Assembly: GCF_003515065.1 (NCBI RefSeq)
Contig: NZ_QXGH01000010.1
Span: 310,001 to 374,000 of the forward strand
Reading direction: 5' to 3'
DNA length: 64,000 bases
From: Nocardioides immobilis
GTDB taxonomy: Bacteria; Actinomycetota; Actinomycetes; Propionibacteriales; Nocardioidaceae
This document shows, piece by piece, positions 15,925-25,072 of this stretch. Below the pieces are notes generated by a model. It searched no databases and was not told the DNA's origin. It worked only from the letters and a program-made list of their open reading frames with translations. A program made the position numbers and the translations under genes. Numbering within the stretch: the first letter of the stretch is position 1; the number at the start of each line of letters is the position of its first letter.

Positions 15925-17011
15925 GCCGCGGACGGTCGAGGCCGTCCCCGCGACGATGCGGGCAGCCCGTCTCCATGACGACGACGGCAAACTCGTGCTA
16001 CGGGTCGAGGAAGACGTCGAGGTGCCGCCCTGTAATGCGGAAGAGGTGCTGATCAAGGTACGCAGCTGCGGCCTGAACCAGGTCGACCTCCTGACTCGAG
16101 CCGGCCAGACCCCCCAGGCAGTACCGCTGCCGCACATCTCCGGGACCGAGGTGGCAGGGGACATCGTCGCCATCGGTGAGGGAGTCGACGACTCGGTCCT
16201 CGGGTCCCGCTTCGTCGTCGACCCCGTCCTCTCCTGCGGCAGTTGCCGGCCGTGTTTCCGGGGGCAGACCAACATGTGCCGCGAAAGCCGCATCTTCGGT
16301 GTGCAGACTCCGGGCGGCTACGCCGAGTACGTGGTGGCGCCGGCCCGCCAGGTGCTGCCCATTCCGGACACCCTGTCCTACGACGAGGCGACGGCCATCG
16401 CAGTCACCGGGCCGACCACTTGGCACATGATGCACACCCGGGCCCACCTGCGCGCCGGGGAGACGGTCCTCGTCATCGCAGCGGGGTCAGGCATCGGCAC
16501 CCTCGCCACCCAGGTCGCACATCACAGCGGCGCTCAGGTCGTCGTGACTGTGGGCGGTCCGGAAAAGGTGCGCCAGGCGCGGGACCTGCTCCCCGCCGAT
16601 CTCGTGGTCGACCATTTCGACCCCACGTGGCCTCAACAGGTCAAAGCGTTCAACGACGGCCATGGGGCAGACCTCGTCTTTGAACACGTCGGCCTCAGCA
16701 CGTGGAAGGGGAGCCTCGCCGCGATGGCACGCGGCGGTCGCCTGGTGACCTCCGGTGGCCACTCGGGTTTCGACGTCGACATCAACCTTTGGCACCTGTT
16801 CATCAAGGAGCACACGATCATCGGCTCCTACGCCGGTTCCCGTGACGACTTCCTCACGATCCTCGGCCTTGCCGCCCGAGGGATCGTGCGCCCGATCATT
16901 CAGCAGGTCTTTCCGTTGGAGGGCATCACCGACGCGCAACGACTCCTCGAGGAGCGGCGGGTGTTCGGCAAGTTGCTGGTGAATCCTCAGGCAGCGGGGG
17001 AGATGTCGTGA
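15911..17011 (+). CDS. Zinc-loop medium-chain alcohol dehydrogenase/reductase
   Basis: This 366-residue MDR protein has the four-cysteine structural zinc loop (CGSCRPCFRGQTNMC). At the usual catalytic-zinc Cys position it has Asn in GLNQVDLLTRAG, as seen in several MDR reductase/crotonyl-CoA-reductase-like groups. The Rossmann motif is VLVIAAGSGIGTLATQVAHH. It probably oxidises or reduces a ketone/alcohol or enone intermediate. GTG 15911 follows GGAGCAGACC and overlaps the crotonase end by 14 bases; ATG 15956 is an alternative. The stop overlaps the next gene's GTG. Confidence 0.86.
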   Translation: MIVAEPRTVEAVPATMRAARLHDDDGKLVLRVEEDVEVPPCNAEEVLIKVRSCGLNQVDLLTRAGQTPQAVPLPHISGTEVAGDIVAIGEGVDDSVLGSRFVVDPVLSCGSCRPCFRGQTNMCRESRIFGVQTPGGYAEYVVAPARQVLPIPDTLSYDEATAIAVTGPTTWHMMHTRAHLRAGETVLVIAAGSGIGTLATQVAHHSGAQVVVTVGGPEKVRQARDLLPADLVVDHFDPTWPQQVKAFNDGHGADLVFEHVGLSTWKGSLAAMARGGRLVTSGGHSGFDVDINLWHLFIKEHTIIGSYAGSRDDFLTILGLAARGIVRPIIQQVFPLEGITDAQRLLEERRVFGKLLVNPQAAGEMS

Positions 17012-17493
17012 CCGAGCCATCCCTGATCGAGCGCGTCTGGCGAGCGGCGAAGGACAATCTAGGCCTGTCGCGCCAGGCCGCCCTCGGCCGCATCGACCCC
17101 CTCCATCTCGAACGGTTCGCCGTCGCAGTCGACGGCAGCGTGCGCGAGGACGTCCGCGGGCTCGCCACACCTTTGTTCTTGTCGTCGGTTCTCGTCTGGG
17201 GTGCTGGGCCGGACGAGTCTGAACTTCTGCCCGACGGCAACGCCGCCGACCCCTTCTCAGGGTTCGACGTCGCGGGTCTTCGGCTGATGGCCGGCGGGCA
17301 GGCGCTCGTCTTTCACCGCGAACTCGTGCCCGGTGCGTCGATGACGGTCGAGGTCGAGCTCTCGGGTGCAGACCTCAAGCCCGCCAGCAGCGGACCGCTG
17401 CTCGTCCTGTCCGTTGATCGCAGGTACTTCGACGAGACCGGTCTCGTGATCGAGTGCCGGGAGACATTCCTGGGGCGGGAGGCCCTCGCATGA
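17008..17493 (+). CDS. FAS1-like/MaoC N-terminal hotdog domain protein (hydratase subunit 1)
   Basis: This 161-residue protein resembles the N-terminal, non-catalytic hotdog half of MaoC-type hydratases (FAS1-like dehydratase domain, as in mesaconyl-CoA hydratase and ChsH-type two-subunit enzymes). Visible features are ATPLFLSSVLVWG, a hydratase-like GGQALVFHRELVPG and a central hotdog strand pattern. It overlaps both neighbours. It probably pairs with the next gene product as a heteromeric enoyl-CoA hydratase that accommodates a bulky substrate. Confidence 0.75.
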   Translation: MTEPSLIERVWRAAKDNLGLSRQAALGRIDPLHLERFAVAVDGSVREDVRGLATPLFLSSVLVWGAGPDESELLPDGNAADPFSGFDVAGLRLMAGGQALVFHRELVPGASMTVEVELSGADLKPASSGPLLVLSVDRRYFDETGLVIECRETFLGREALA

Positions 17494-17900
17494 GCTTCGC
17501 TGACGTAGAGACCACACTGCCCGAACTCGAGATCTGCCCGACGGAGATTTCCCTCTTCCGATTCAGCTCGGTGACCTGGAACCCGCACCGTATCCACTAC
17601 GACAAGCCGTACGCCGCGACCGAGGGGTACCCAGGAGTGCTTGTCCAGGGCCACCTCCACGGGTGCTGGTTGATCTCCGCTGTCAACCGATGGTTAGGCG
17701 AGAAAGGCCGGATCGAGAGCTTCTCTTGGGAGAACCGGCACTTCGCGACCACCGGCGACACACTGACCGTGACCGGGCGGGTGGCCGCCGCGGACGGTGA
17801 CCTCCGGACGCTCGAACTGAAGACAAGCAACCAGGACGGCGTGGTGTGTGCTCCGGGGCGTGCCGTCGTCCGTCTGACCCGCGAGGAGGAAGTCGCATGA
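17490..17900 (+). CDS. MaoC-like hotdog hydratase, catalytic half (hydratase subunit 2)
   Basis: This 136-residue hotdog-fold protein has the hydratase-2-like active-site signature FSSVTWNPHRIHYDKPYA followed by EGYPGVLVQGHL. The NxHxIHYD variant is typical of HTD2/mesaconyl-C4-CoA hydratase relatives rather than the D-x-N-P-x-H form of MaoC proper. ATG 17490 overlaps the stop of the preceding half-domain gene. Together they equal one double-hotdog hydratase split over two genes. The reaction is inferred to be hydration of an enoyl-CoA. Confidence 0.8.
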   Translation: MSFADVETTLPELEICPTEISLFRFSSVTWNPHRIHYDKPYAATEGYPGVLVQGHLHGCWLISAVNRWLGEKGRIESFSWENRHFATTGDTLTVTGRVAAADGDLRTLELKTSNQDGVVCAPGRAVVRLTREEEVA

Positions 17901-18892
17901 CGATCGTCCACGACCCAGAGACGGGCATCGACCGGAACACCGCCATCGATCTGTACCGCAGCATGCGCACCATCCGTCAGTTCGAAACCACTGCCGGAGA
18001 TCTCTTCGCCGCCGGCAAGCTGCCCGGATTTATCCACCTGTCGATCGGGCAGGAAGCCGTCGCGGCCGGGGTTTGCGCGCCCCTTGAGGACTCCGACTAC
18101 ATCACGACCACCCACCGCGGCCACGGGCATTGTCTCGCCAAGGGTGGCCGGATGAGGGAAATGATGGGGGAGTTGTTCGGCCGCGAAGGTGGTTATGCCC
18201 TTGGGCGCTCCGGCTCGATGCACATCGCAGACAACTCTGTCGGGATCCTCGGGGCTAACGCAATCGTCGGCGGAGGCATCCCGATGGCGGTCGGCGGCGC
18301 ACTTGCCGCGAAGTTGACGGGCGACGGCCAGGTCTCGGTGTCATTCTTCGGCGATGGTGCGGCAGCCGAGGGGGTGCTTCACGAGTGCCTCAACATCGCG
18401 GCACTGTGGAAGTTGCCCATCGTCTTCGTCTGCGAGCACAACGGCTATGCCGAGATGACCCCGGTGAGCGTGCATCTGGCCAACCCAGATGTCGCAGCGC
18501 TCGCCGCCGTGTACGGGATTCCGGCGGTGAAGGTTAACGGCAACGACGTCGCTGCCGTACTCGCAGCGTCACACAAGGCCGTTGCTCGTGCCCGTGCCGG
18601 AGAAGGGCCCTCGTTCATCGAGGCGCGAACCAACCGATGGAGGGGGCACTTCGAAGGAGACCCCCAGAAGTACCGCCATCGCGACGAGCTCAACGTCATG
18701 AGTCAGCAAGACCCGTTGAAGATGTGGCACGCCACGCTGACCAGCGAGCACGGCCTCACGCGCGACGACCTCGACCTCATCGACGCTGAGATCCGCGACC
18801 GCGTGCTGACCTCGGCGGCCGAAGCAGAGGCGATGGCACCGAGTGACCCCGCCGGACTCACGCGACACGTATACCCGGAGGCTGCAAGATGA
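17897..18892 (+). CDS. Thiamine-dependent 2-oxo acid/acetoin dehydrogenase E1 component, alpha subunit
   Basis: This 331-residue E1-alpha protein has the ThDP motif FFGDGAAAEG (GDG at 152-154) and an Asn at 182 in CEHNGYAEMTP. It also has the TTHRGHGHCLAKGG and GRSGSMHIAD segments characteristic of AcoA-type E1 alpha subunits. With the next gene it forms the alpha2beta2 E1 that decarboxylates a 2-oxo acid or cleaves an acyloin and passes the acyl/hydroxyalkyl group to the lipoyl domain. The neighbouring lipoyl synthase and the short AcoA-like length favour an acetoin-dehydrogenase-like role, but the substrate is not known. Confidence 0.9.
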   Translation: MTIVHDPETGIDRNTAIDLYRSMRTIRQFETTAGDLFAAGKLPGFIHLSIGQEAVAAGVCAPLEDSDYITTTHRGHGHCLAKGGRMREMMGELFGREGGYALGRSGSMHIADNSVGILGANAIVGGGIPMAVGGALAAKLTGDGQVSVSFFGDGAAAEGVLHECLNIAALWKLPIVFVCEHNGYAEMTPVSVHLANPDVAALAAVYGIPAVKVNGNDVAAVLAASHKAVARARAGEGPSFIEARTNRWRGHFEGDPQKYRHRDELNVMSQQDPLKMWHATLTSEHGLTRDDLDLIDAEIRDRVLTSAAEAEAMAPSDPAGLTRHVYPEAAR

Positions 18893-19875
18893 CCGCGCTC
18901 AAGTACTGGCAGGCGATCAACCGCGCGCTGCACGAGGAGATGGCACGCGACGACCGCGTGCTGCTGATCGGTGAGGACGTCGCAGAACCCGGTGGACCAT
19001 TCGGGGCGTCGAAGGGCCTGCTGGAGGCGTTCGGCGCGGAGCGGGTGCGAGACTCGCCCATCAGCGAGGCCGCGATCGTCGGGACCGCTCTCGGAGCGGC
19101 CATGGCCGGCTATCGGCCCATCGTCGAGGTCATGTTCCTCGACTTCGTCACCGTAGCCATGGACCAGGTCGTGAATCAGGCCGCGAAGGTGTCGTACATG
19201 TCTGCCGGCAACTTCGCCGCACCCATGGTTATCCGCTCGATCTGTGCGAGCGGACGCCGCACCGGACCGCAGCACTCGCAGAACCTCGAGGCGTGGCTGG
19301 CTCATGTCCCCGGACTCAAGGTCGTGTGGGGCTCGACCCCCGCGGACGCGCGCGGCCTGCTGAAGGCCGCGATCCGCGACGACGGGCCGGTCTATGTGAT
19401 CGAAAGCCTCGCCGAGTGGTCGACCCGGGGGGAGGTGCCAGATGACGACGAGATCGTGCCGATCGGATCTGCCGCAGTGAGACGCGAGGGTGACGACCTG
19501 ACGCTCGTCACGTGGGGCGGCGCAGCGCCGCGCGCGGCCACGGCAGTAGAGCAGATGGAAGACGTGGGAGTCGAGCTCATCGACCTGCGGACGATCTCCC
19601 CTTGGGACCGTGACACGGTGCTCGAGTCGGTCCGCAAGACGGGCCGCCTGCTTGTGGTGCACGACGCAGTTGTCGAGTTCGGTGTCGGTGCCGAGATAGC
19701 CGCGACCGTCGCGGCAGAGTGCTTCGACGAACTCCGCGCGCCGGTGCGGCGCCTCGGCGCGCCGTACGCGCCGGCGCCCTTCGCGCCCCAGCTCGAGGCC
19801 GCCTACCTGCCGCAACCGGAGGACATCGCCTCCGCTGTGCTCGAGACCGTCAAGACCGTGAGGAAGGCATCATGA
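18889..19875 (+). CDS. Thiamine-dependent 2-oxo acid/acetoin dehydrogenase E1 component, beta subunit
   Basis: This 328-residue E1 beta subunit has the transketolase pyrimidine-domain segment LIGEDVAEPGGPFGASKGL, SPISEAAIVGTALGAAMAGY and the C-terminal LIDLRTISPWDRDTV motif. The AcoB/PdhB-typical GRRTGPQHSQNLEAWLAHVPGL region would use Gln-His-Ser in the active-site tunnel. It overlaps E1 alpha by ATGA and the lipoyl-domain gene by four bases. Confidence 0.9.
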   Translation: MTALKYWQAINRALHEEMARDDRVLLIGEDVAEPGGPFGASKGLLEAFGAERVRDSPISEAAIVGTALGAAMAGYRPIVEVMFLDFVTVAMDQVVNQAAKVSYMSAGNFAAPMVIRSICASGRRTGPQHSQNLEAWLAHVPGLKVVWGSTPADARGLLKAAIRDDGPVYVIESLAEWSTRGEVPDDDEIVPIGSAAVRREGDDLTLVTWGGAAPRAATAVEQMEDVGVELIDLRTISPWDRDTVLESVRKTGRLLVVHDAVVEFGVGAEIAATVAAECFDELRAPVRRLGAPYAPAPFAPQLEAAYLPQPEDIASAVLETVKTVRKAS

Positions 19876-20108
19876 GCGACATCGTGGTCCCGCAGTGGGG
19901 ACTGACCATGGAGGAAGCCACGCTCGTCGCGTGGTTGAAGGAGGTCGGCGACCACGTCGACGAAGGCGAGCCCATCGCCGAACTGGAGACCGACAAGACC
20001 ACTGCGGAGCTGGAGTCGCCTTTCGCGGGAACCGTCACAGAGCTCCTCGTTGAGGAGAACATCGACGTCGTGCCAGGTCAGGTCGTCGCGAGGCTGGCCG
20101 ATGACTGA
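19872..20108 (+). CDS. Free-standing lipoyl domain protein (E2 N-terminal part)
   Basis: This 78-residue protein consists of a single biotinyl/lipoyl domain. The lipoylation site is Lys42 within ELETDKTTAELESP. The conserved Gly-rich turns (GDHVDEGEPI, FAGTVTELLVEE) are present. It ends immediately after the domain; there is no peripheral-subunit-binding domain. The next gene, overlapping by 8 bases in another frame, encodes the acyltransferase catalytic domain, so the usual two- or three-domain E2 is encoded here as two separate polypeptides. Lipoyl synthase in the same operon would supply the cofactor. Confidence 0.9.
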   Translation: MSDIVVPQWGLTMEEATLVAWLKEVGDHVDEGEPIAELETDKTTAELESPFAGTVTELLVEENIDVVPGQVVARLADD

Positions 20109-20841
20109 GGCAGTGCGTGAGCTGGTCTACGACCGATTCCGCCGCACCACCGCGCGACGCATGACCGAGTCGGTGATCACCAAGCCCCAGGTCACCTTGC
20201 ACCGGCGCGCGGATGTCACGCGACTCGAGTCCAGTCTCGCCGGGGCGAAGGCACGCCATCATGACGCCGACCTGGGGTTCTCTGCGGCGTTGCTCGCCGC
20301 GATCGCGCGCGGCCTCCGCTCGAGCCGCGTCAACGGGACGGTGGCCGACCGAACAATCAGACTTCACCAGTCTGTGAACCTCGGGGTCGCTGTCGACGTC
20401 GCTGGTGCCCTCCTGGTGCCCGTTGTCCACGCGGCAGACCACCTGTCGGTGGCAGGTCTCGCAGCACGCACCCGCGAGCTCGCCGAGGTAGCACGCAGCG
20501 GCAGCCTGCGCCCGGAGCACGTGGAGGGGGCGACATTCACGGTCTCAAGCCTCGGGCCGTTGGGCATCGAACTGTTCTCGCCCATCGTCAACCCGCCGCA
20601 ACTCGCGATCCTCGGTGTCGGAGCGGTGCGGAAAGAGTTCGTCGTCGTTGACGGTCAGGTTGCCGAGACCCGCAACATCGGGCTCAGCCTGAGCTTCGAC
20701 CACGCCGCAACCGACGGCGCTGACGCGGCCCGCGCCCTCGGGGAGATCTGCCGGTCCGTGGAGCAACCCGACGGCCTCTTGTGGGTCGACGAAGCGTTGG
20801 ACGGCTCGCCCGGAGGACCGGTCGATCGCGCGCACGCTTAG
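20101..20841 (+). CDS. 2-oxo acid dehydrogenase acyltransferase, catalytic domain only (E2 C-terminal part)
   Basis: This 246-residue protein corresponds to the E2 catalytic domain. The active-site motif is SFDHAATDG (His201, Asp205) and the substrate channel segment is TFTVSSLGPLGIELFSPIVN. Neither a lipoyl domain nor a subunit-binding domain is present in this chain. ATG 20101 overlaps the end of the lipoyl-domain gene. It transfers the acyl group from lipoamide to CoA. How the free lipoyl protein, E1 and E3 are held together without a binding domain is unclear. Confidence 0.88.
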   Translation: MTEAVRELVYDRFRRTTARRMTESVITKPQVTLHRRADVTRLESSLAGAKARHHDADLGFSAALLAAIARGLRSSRVNGTVADRTIRLHQSVNLGVAVDVAGALLVPVVHAADHLSVAGLAARTRELAEVARSGSLRPEHVEGATFTVSSLGPLGIELFSPIVNPPQLAILGVGAVRKEFVVVDGQVAETRNIGLSLSFDHAATDGADAARALGEICRSVEQPDGLLWVDEALDGSPGGPVDRAHA

Positions 20842-20862
20842 CTGAAGTCTTGGAGGATTGAC

Positions 20863-22419
20863 ATGGACATCGTCGGGAACCGCACGCTGCGCGACCTTCT
20901 GGACGAACGGGTGGCCCGTTACGGCGACAAGCCGTTCCTCGTGTTCGAGGACAAGGACGGCAACGTCAGCGAGGCTACGTACTCTGCTTTCCAGACGCGC
21001 GTCGACCGGGTGGCCGCAGGACTGACCGACTTGGGGGTGGGGCCAGGCGACAAGGTGGCAGTACACCTCGCGAACTGCCCGGAGATCCTCGAGGTCTGGT
21101 TCGCGCTCGGCACGCTCGGTGCCGTGATGGTGCCGTCGAACACGGCCAACACGCCGGGCGAACTCGAGTACCTCCTCGACTTCTCCGGCGCCGTCGCGAT
21201 CGTCACCCAGCCGGCATTCCTGTCGACCGTGAGCACCGCCGTGGACGAGGTGCCAGCAGTCAGGCACCGCATCCTGGCCAGGACCGCCACCGCGGCACCC
21301 GGAACGCTGCTCCTAGAAGACCTGGTGTCCACCACGACTGTCGCTCCGCGGCCCAAAGTGAACAGCGAGGACGTCGTGCAGATGCTCTTCACCTCCGGGA
21401 CAACCGCGCGCCCGAAAGGCGTGCTGCTGACTCATGCCAATGCCCTACACGGGGGTGAGCGTGAGTCCCGCGGCCTGCTGCTCGACGACACCGACCGCTG
21501 TATGACCTCGTTGCCGCTGTTCCATGTCAACGCCCAGGTGATCACGATGTTGTCGAGCCTGACGGTGGGCGCCACATGCATTGTGCTGGAGGAGTTCCGC
21601 GCAACGAAGTACTGGGACCAGCTGCGTCGCCACCGCGCGACCCAGACGAGCCTGGTCGCCATGCAGGTGCGCACGCTTCTCGCGCAGCCCGAGAGAGAGA
21701 CCGACCGTAGCCACGCGCTTCGTCGCACGTTCTACGCCCTCAACATCTCGACCGAGGAGAAGGACGCGTTCCAAGACCGCTACGGCGTTGAGCTCATCAA
21801 CGCCTACGGACTCTCCGAGGCGATGACTCTGGCGACACTCGCACCGGTTTTCGGCCCCAAGAAGTGGCCATCGATCGGCAAGCCGCTAGTGGGCCGCACG
21901 ATCCGGCTGGTCGACCCCGACGGCAACGACGTGCCGGTAGGGACGGTTGGCGAGATCGTCATCCACGGCGTTCCTGGCCGCACCCTCATGAAGGGCTATT
22001 ACAGGAACCCCGAGGCCACTGCTGACGCGCTCCGCGACGGGGAACTCTGGACCGGCGATAACGCCTACGCCGACGATGACGGGTACTTCTACTGGTTCGA
22101 CCGGCGGTCGGACATGATCAAACGTGCCGGTGAGAACATCTCGACCGTCGAGGTCGAGTCTGTCATCGTCGAGCATCCCGAGGTCGCCGAGGTCGCCGTC
22201 ATCGGCGTACCCGACCCGCTGCGCGACGAAGCGGTCAAGGCAGTCCTTGTGCTCGAGCCGGGCAGCCGTCTGACAGCGGAAGACGTCCGGGAACACTGCG
22301 AAGGGCGGCTTGCCGCCTTCAAGATCCCGACAGTCATCGAAATCCGCGATGCGCTTCCCAAGACCTCGATCGGCAAGGTCGCGAAGGGTGAGCTCCGCAA
22401 GGAGGCGAGAACCGAATGA
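20863..22419 (+). CDS. AMP-forming acyl-CoA ligase
   Basis: This 518-residue ANL-family ligase activates a carboxylic acid to its CoA thioester using ATP. The phosphate loop is LFTSGTTARPKGVLLT (175-190). The A5 motif is INAYGLSEA, the A7/A8 hinge region GDNAYADDDGYFYWFDRRSD, and the C-terminal catalytic Lys is in the segment PKTSIGKVAKGELR. ATG 20863 follows TTGGAGGATTGAC. Located between E2 and lipoyl synthase, it probably activates the acid produced in this pathway. It may also supply the activity lost with the broken ligase at 44311-45454. Confidence 0.92.
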   Translation: MDIVGNRTLRDLLDERVARYGDKPFLVFEDKDGNVSEATYSAFQTRVDRVAAGLTDLGVGPGDKVAVHLANCPEILEVWFALGTLGAVMVPSNTANTPGELEYLLDFSGAVAIVTQPAFLSTVSTAVDEVPAVRHRILARTATAAPGTLLLEDLVSTTTVAPRPKVNSEDVVQMLFTSGTTARPKGVLLTHANALHGGERESRGLLLDDTDRCMTSLPLFHVNAQVITMLSSLTVGATCIVLEEFRATKYWDQLRRHRATQTSLVAMQVRTLLAQPERETDRSHALRRTFYALNISTEEKDAFQDRYGVELINAYGLSEAMTLATLAPVFGPKKWPSIGKPLVGRTIRLVDPDGNDVPVGTVGEIVIHGVPGRTLMKGYYRNPEATADALRDGELWTGDNAYADDDGYFYWFDRRSDMIKRAGENISTVEVESVIVEHPEVAEVAVIGVPDPLRDEAVKAVLVLEPGSRLTAEDVREHCEGRLAAFKIPTVIEIRDALPKTSIGKVAKGELRKEARTE

Positions 22420-22483
22420 GCCGTCGTGCCGATGCGCCGCCTTCGGCTCACCGCGGCCGAGCCGCCCAACGTGAGGACGCCAC

Positions 22484-23440
22484 GTGACGATCGCGCCCCA
22501 AGGACGCAGGTTGCTGCGCCTCGAGGCCCGCAATGCCGAAACCCCGCTCGAGAAGAAGCCCGAGTGGATCCGGAGCCGGGCGAAGGTTGGCCCTGAGTAC
22601 CTCGAGCTCACCGGCCTGGTGAGCAGCGAGGGCCTGCACACCGTGTGTCAGGAGGCGCGTTGCCCCAACATCTTCGAGTGCTGGGAGGACCGCGAGGCAA
22701 CCTTCCTCATCGGCGGGGGAAGGTGTACCCGGCGGTGTGACTTCTGCCAGATCGACACCGGCATGCCCGCCGCTCTGGACCGCGACGAGCCCCGCCGGGT
22801 CGCCGAGAGCGTGCGGAAGATGCAGCTGCGGTACTCCACCATCACCGGCGTCGCACGCGACGACCTGCCCGACGGCGGTGCCTGGCTATACGCCGAGACG
22901 GTCCGCCAGATCCACGCGCTCAACCCCGACACGGACGTGGAGAACCTCATCCCGGACTTCAACGGCAGCGACGCACTGCTGGCTCAGGTGTTCGAGTCGC
23001 GCCCCGAGGTGTTGGCGCACAACCTCGAAACGGTGCCGCGCATCTTCAAGCGGATCCGCCCGGCATTCCGCTACGACCGCTCCCTGGATGTCCTGACGCA
23101 GGCACGCGACTACGGCCTGATCACGAAGTCGAACCTGATCCTCGGCATGGGCGAGACCCGTGAGGAGGTCTCCGAAGCGCTGCGTGACCTGAATGCAGCA
23201 GGCTGCAACATCATCACGATCACCCAGTATCTACGCCCCTCCAACCGGCACCACCCCGTGGAACGGTGGGTCAAGCCGCAGGAGTTCGTCGAGCTCGCGG
23301 ACGAGGCCCTAACGGTCGGCTTCGCGGGCGTCATGTCCGGGCCGCTCGTCCGCTCGTCGTATCGAGCTGGCCGCCTCTACCAACAGGCTCTCAATGCGCG
23401 CGACACCGACCAGAAGGAGCGAGATGGCCTCCACGCATGA
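22484..23440 (+). CDS. lipA: Lipoyl synthase
   Basis: This 318-residue radical-SAM enzyme inserts two sulphurs into octanoyl groups on lipoyl domains. The auxiliary cluster Cys triad is C55-x4-C60-x5-C66 and the SAM cluster motif is C81-x3-C85-x2-C88 (CTRRCDFC). DDLPDGGA and the C-terminal RSSYRAG are also typical. It lies inside a catabolic operon rather than beside lipB, as in some acetoin (aco) clusters that carry a lipoyl synthase gene. It therefore seems dedicated to lipoylating the 78-residue domain at 19872. GTG 22484 follows GTGAGGACGCCAC. Confidence 0.94.
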   Translation: MTIAPQGRRLLRLEARNAETPLEKKPEWIRSRAKVGPEYLELTGLVSSEGLHTVCQEARCPNIFECWEDREATFLIGGGRCTRRCDFCQIDTGMPAALDRDEPRRVAESVRKMQLRYSTITGVARDDLPDGGAWLYAETVRQIHALNPDTDVENLIPDFNGSDALLAQVFESRPEVLAHNLETVPRIFKRIRPAFRYDRSLDVLTQARDYGLITKSNLILGMGETREEVSEALRDLNAAGCNIITITQYLRPSNRHHPVERWVKPQEFVELADEALTVGFAGVMSGPLVRSSYRAGRLYQQALNARDTDQKERDGLHA

Positions 23441-24809
23441 CCTGGTGATTCTGGGCGGGGGATCCGGCGGATACGCCGCGGCCCTGCGCGCCAGCCAACT
23501 AGGGCTGACGGTGGCCCTGGTCGAGAAAGGCAAGCTGGGCGGCACGTGCCTCCACAGCGGATGCATCCCGACCAAGGCGCTCCTGCACGCCGCCGAGGTC
23601 GCCGACGCGGCCCGCAAGGCAGAGACCTTTGGCGTCCAGGCGTCCCTCGCGGGGATCGACATGAAGGCCGTCAACGCTTTCAAGTCAGGCGTCGTCGACC
23701 GCCTCTACAAAGGTCTGCACGGCCTGATCAAGTCGGCCGGCATCACCCTCGTCGAGGGCGAGGGCAAACTCGTCGCGACGCATGCCGATGGCGGAGGCAC
23801 CATCGAGGTGGATGATGAGCAGTACACGGGTCGCAACATCGTCCTGGCGACCGGCTCCTACGCGCGCACGCCGCGAGACCTGGATTGCGGCGACCGCGTC
23901 CTCACCTCCGACGAGGTGCTGGAGATGACCGACGTCCCCAGCAGCGTCGTCATCATCGGCGGCTCTGTCATCGGCGTCGAGTTCGCCAGCGTCTGGAACT
24001 CGTTCGGCACAGACGTCACGATCATCGAAGCTCTCCCCACGCTCGTGCCACTCGAAGACCCGGCGCTGAGCAAACAGCTCGAGCGAGCGTTCCGAAAGCG
24101 CAAGATCGCATTCAAGCCCCGCACTAAGGTCACCGGCGTCGAGCAGACCGACTCCAGGGTGACAGTCTGGCTCGAGGGCGGCGACACGATCGAGGCTGAC
24201 CTCGTGCTCGTCGCCGTGGGCCGCAGCCCGCGCAGCGAGGGCCTCGGCTTCGAGGAGGCCGGCATCGCAACCGACCGTGGCTGGGTTCTTACGAACGAGC
24301 GCCTCGCGACGAACGTCCAAGGAGTCTTCGCCGTCGGCGACCTCGTTCCAGGCTTGCAGCTCGCCCACCGAGGGTTCGCGCACGGCATCTTCGTGGCCGA
24401 GGAGATCGCGGGCATGAACCCCCGACCAGTCCTTGACACCGGTATCCCGCGCGTGACGTACTGCGAGCCCGAGCTGGCCAGCGTCGGTGTGACCGAGCCG
24501 CAGGCCAGCGAGAAGTACGGCGACAACAACGTTGAAGTCGTCGAGTACAGCTTGGGCGGCAACGGCAAGAGCCAGATTCTTCAAACCGCGGGCACCGTCA
24601 AGATGGTTCGGGAGAAGGACGGTCCCATCGTCGGCGTACACATGATCGGCAGTCGCCTCGGTGAGCAGGTCGGCGAAGCCGCCCTCATCGTCCACCGCGC
24701 GATGCTGCCGGACGACGTGTCGTTCATCCACGCGCACCCCACGCAGAACGAGTCCCTCGGCGAGGCCGCGCTCGTATTGGCCGGCAAGCCCCTCCACTCC
24801 CACCTTTGA
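23424..24809 (+). CDS. Dihydrolipoyl dehydrogenase (E3)
   Basis: This 461-residue FAD/NAD disulphide oxidoreductase reoxidises dihydrolipoamide. FAD motif [13 protein letters not shown] (11-23), redox disulphide Cys42/Cys47 in [18 protein letters not shown] motif [13 protein letters not shown] and the C-terminal catalytic His in HAHPTQNE are all present. ATG 23424 overlaps the end of lipA by 17 bases and follows AAGGAGCGAG. It completes the E1-E2-E3 set of this operon. A housekeeping E3 would be expected elsewhere. Confidence 0.94.
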   Translation: MASTHDLVILGGGSGGYAAALRASQLGLTVALVEKGKLGGTCLHSGCIPTKALLHAAEVADAARKAETFGVQASLAGIDMKAVNAFKSGVVDRLYKGLHGLIKSAGITLVEGEGKLVATHADGGGTIEVDDEQYTGRNIVLATGSYARTPRDLDCGDRVLTSDEVLEMTDVPSSVVIIGGSVIGVEFASVWNSFGTDVTIIEALPTLVPLEDPALSKQLERAFRKRKIAFKPRTKVTGVEQTDSRVTVWLEGGDTIEADLVLVAVGRSPRSEGLGFEEAGIATDRGWVLTNERLATNVQGVFAVGDLVPGLQLAHRGFAHGIFVAEEIAGMNPRPVLDTGIPRVTYCEPELASVGVTEPQASEKYGDNNVEVVEYSLGGNGKSQILQTAGTVKMVREKDGPIVGVHMIGSRLGEQVGEAALIVHRAMLPDDVSFIHAHPTQNESLGEAALVLAGKPLHSHL

Positions 24810-25072
24810 TGCCCGGGCAGATGAGCGACGAGCGCGGCTACGTCCCTGCACCTGCCACCCGCGGACGGGCGAGACGCCGAGCGGCACGGGAAGGCCAGGC
24901 GTCGTGGGATCGAGCGCGGGCGCACGGGCACGGCCTCTCACATCGACATGCGAACGGTGGCGCCCCCGGGTCTTGACACGCCATCGCTCAAGGTGGCCGA
25001 ACAGGCCGGATTCAGTAGCCCGGCAAAGGCGTGCAGCTCGACCAGATGCGCCCCACATTCGAGAGGAACATC
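24810..25072. other. Intergenic region before the thiolase gene
   Basis: No hairpin, operator copy or gene was found. GAGAGGA before ATG 25073 is the ribosome binding site of the thiolase gene. The thiolase may be co-transcribed with the preceding operon or have an unrecognised promoter. Confidence 0.4.

Noticed and set aside
23685-25058. 457-codon minus-strand frame opposite the dihydrolipoyl dehydrogenase gene
   Set aside because: It is a shadow of E3, which has all catalytic motifs on the plus strand.
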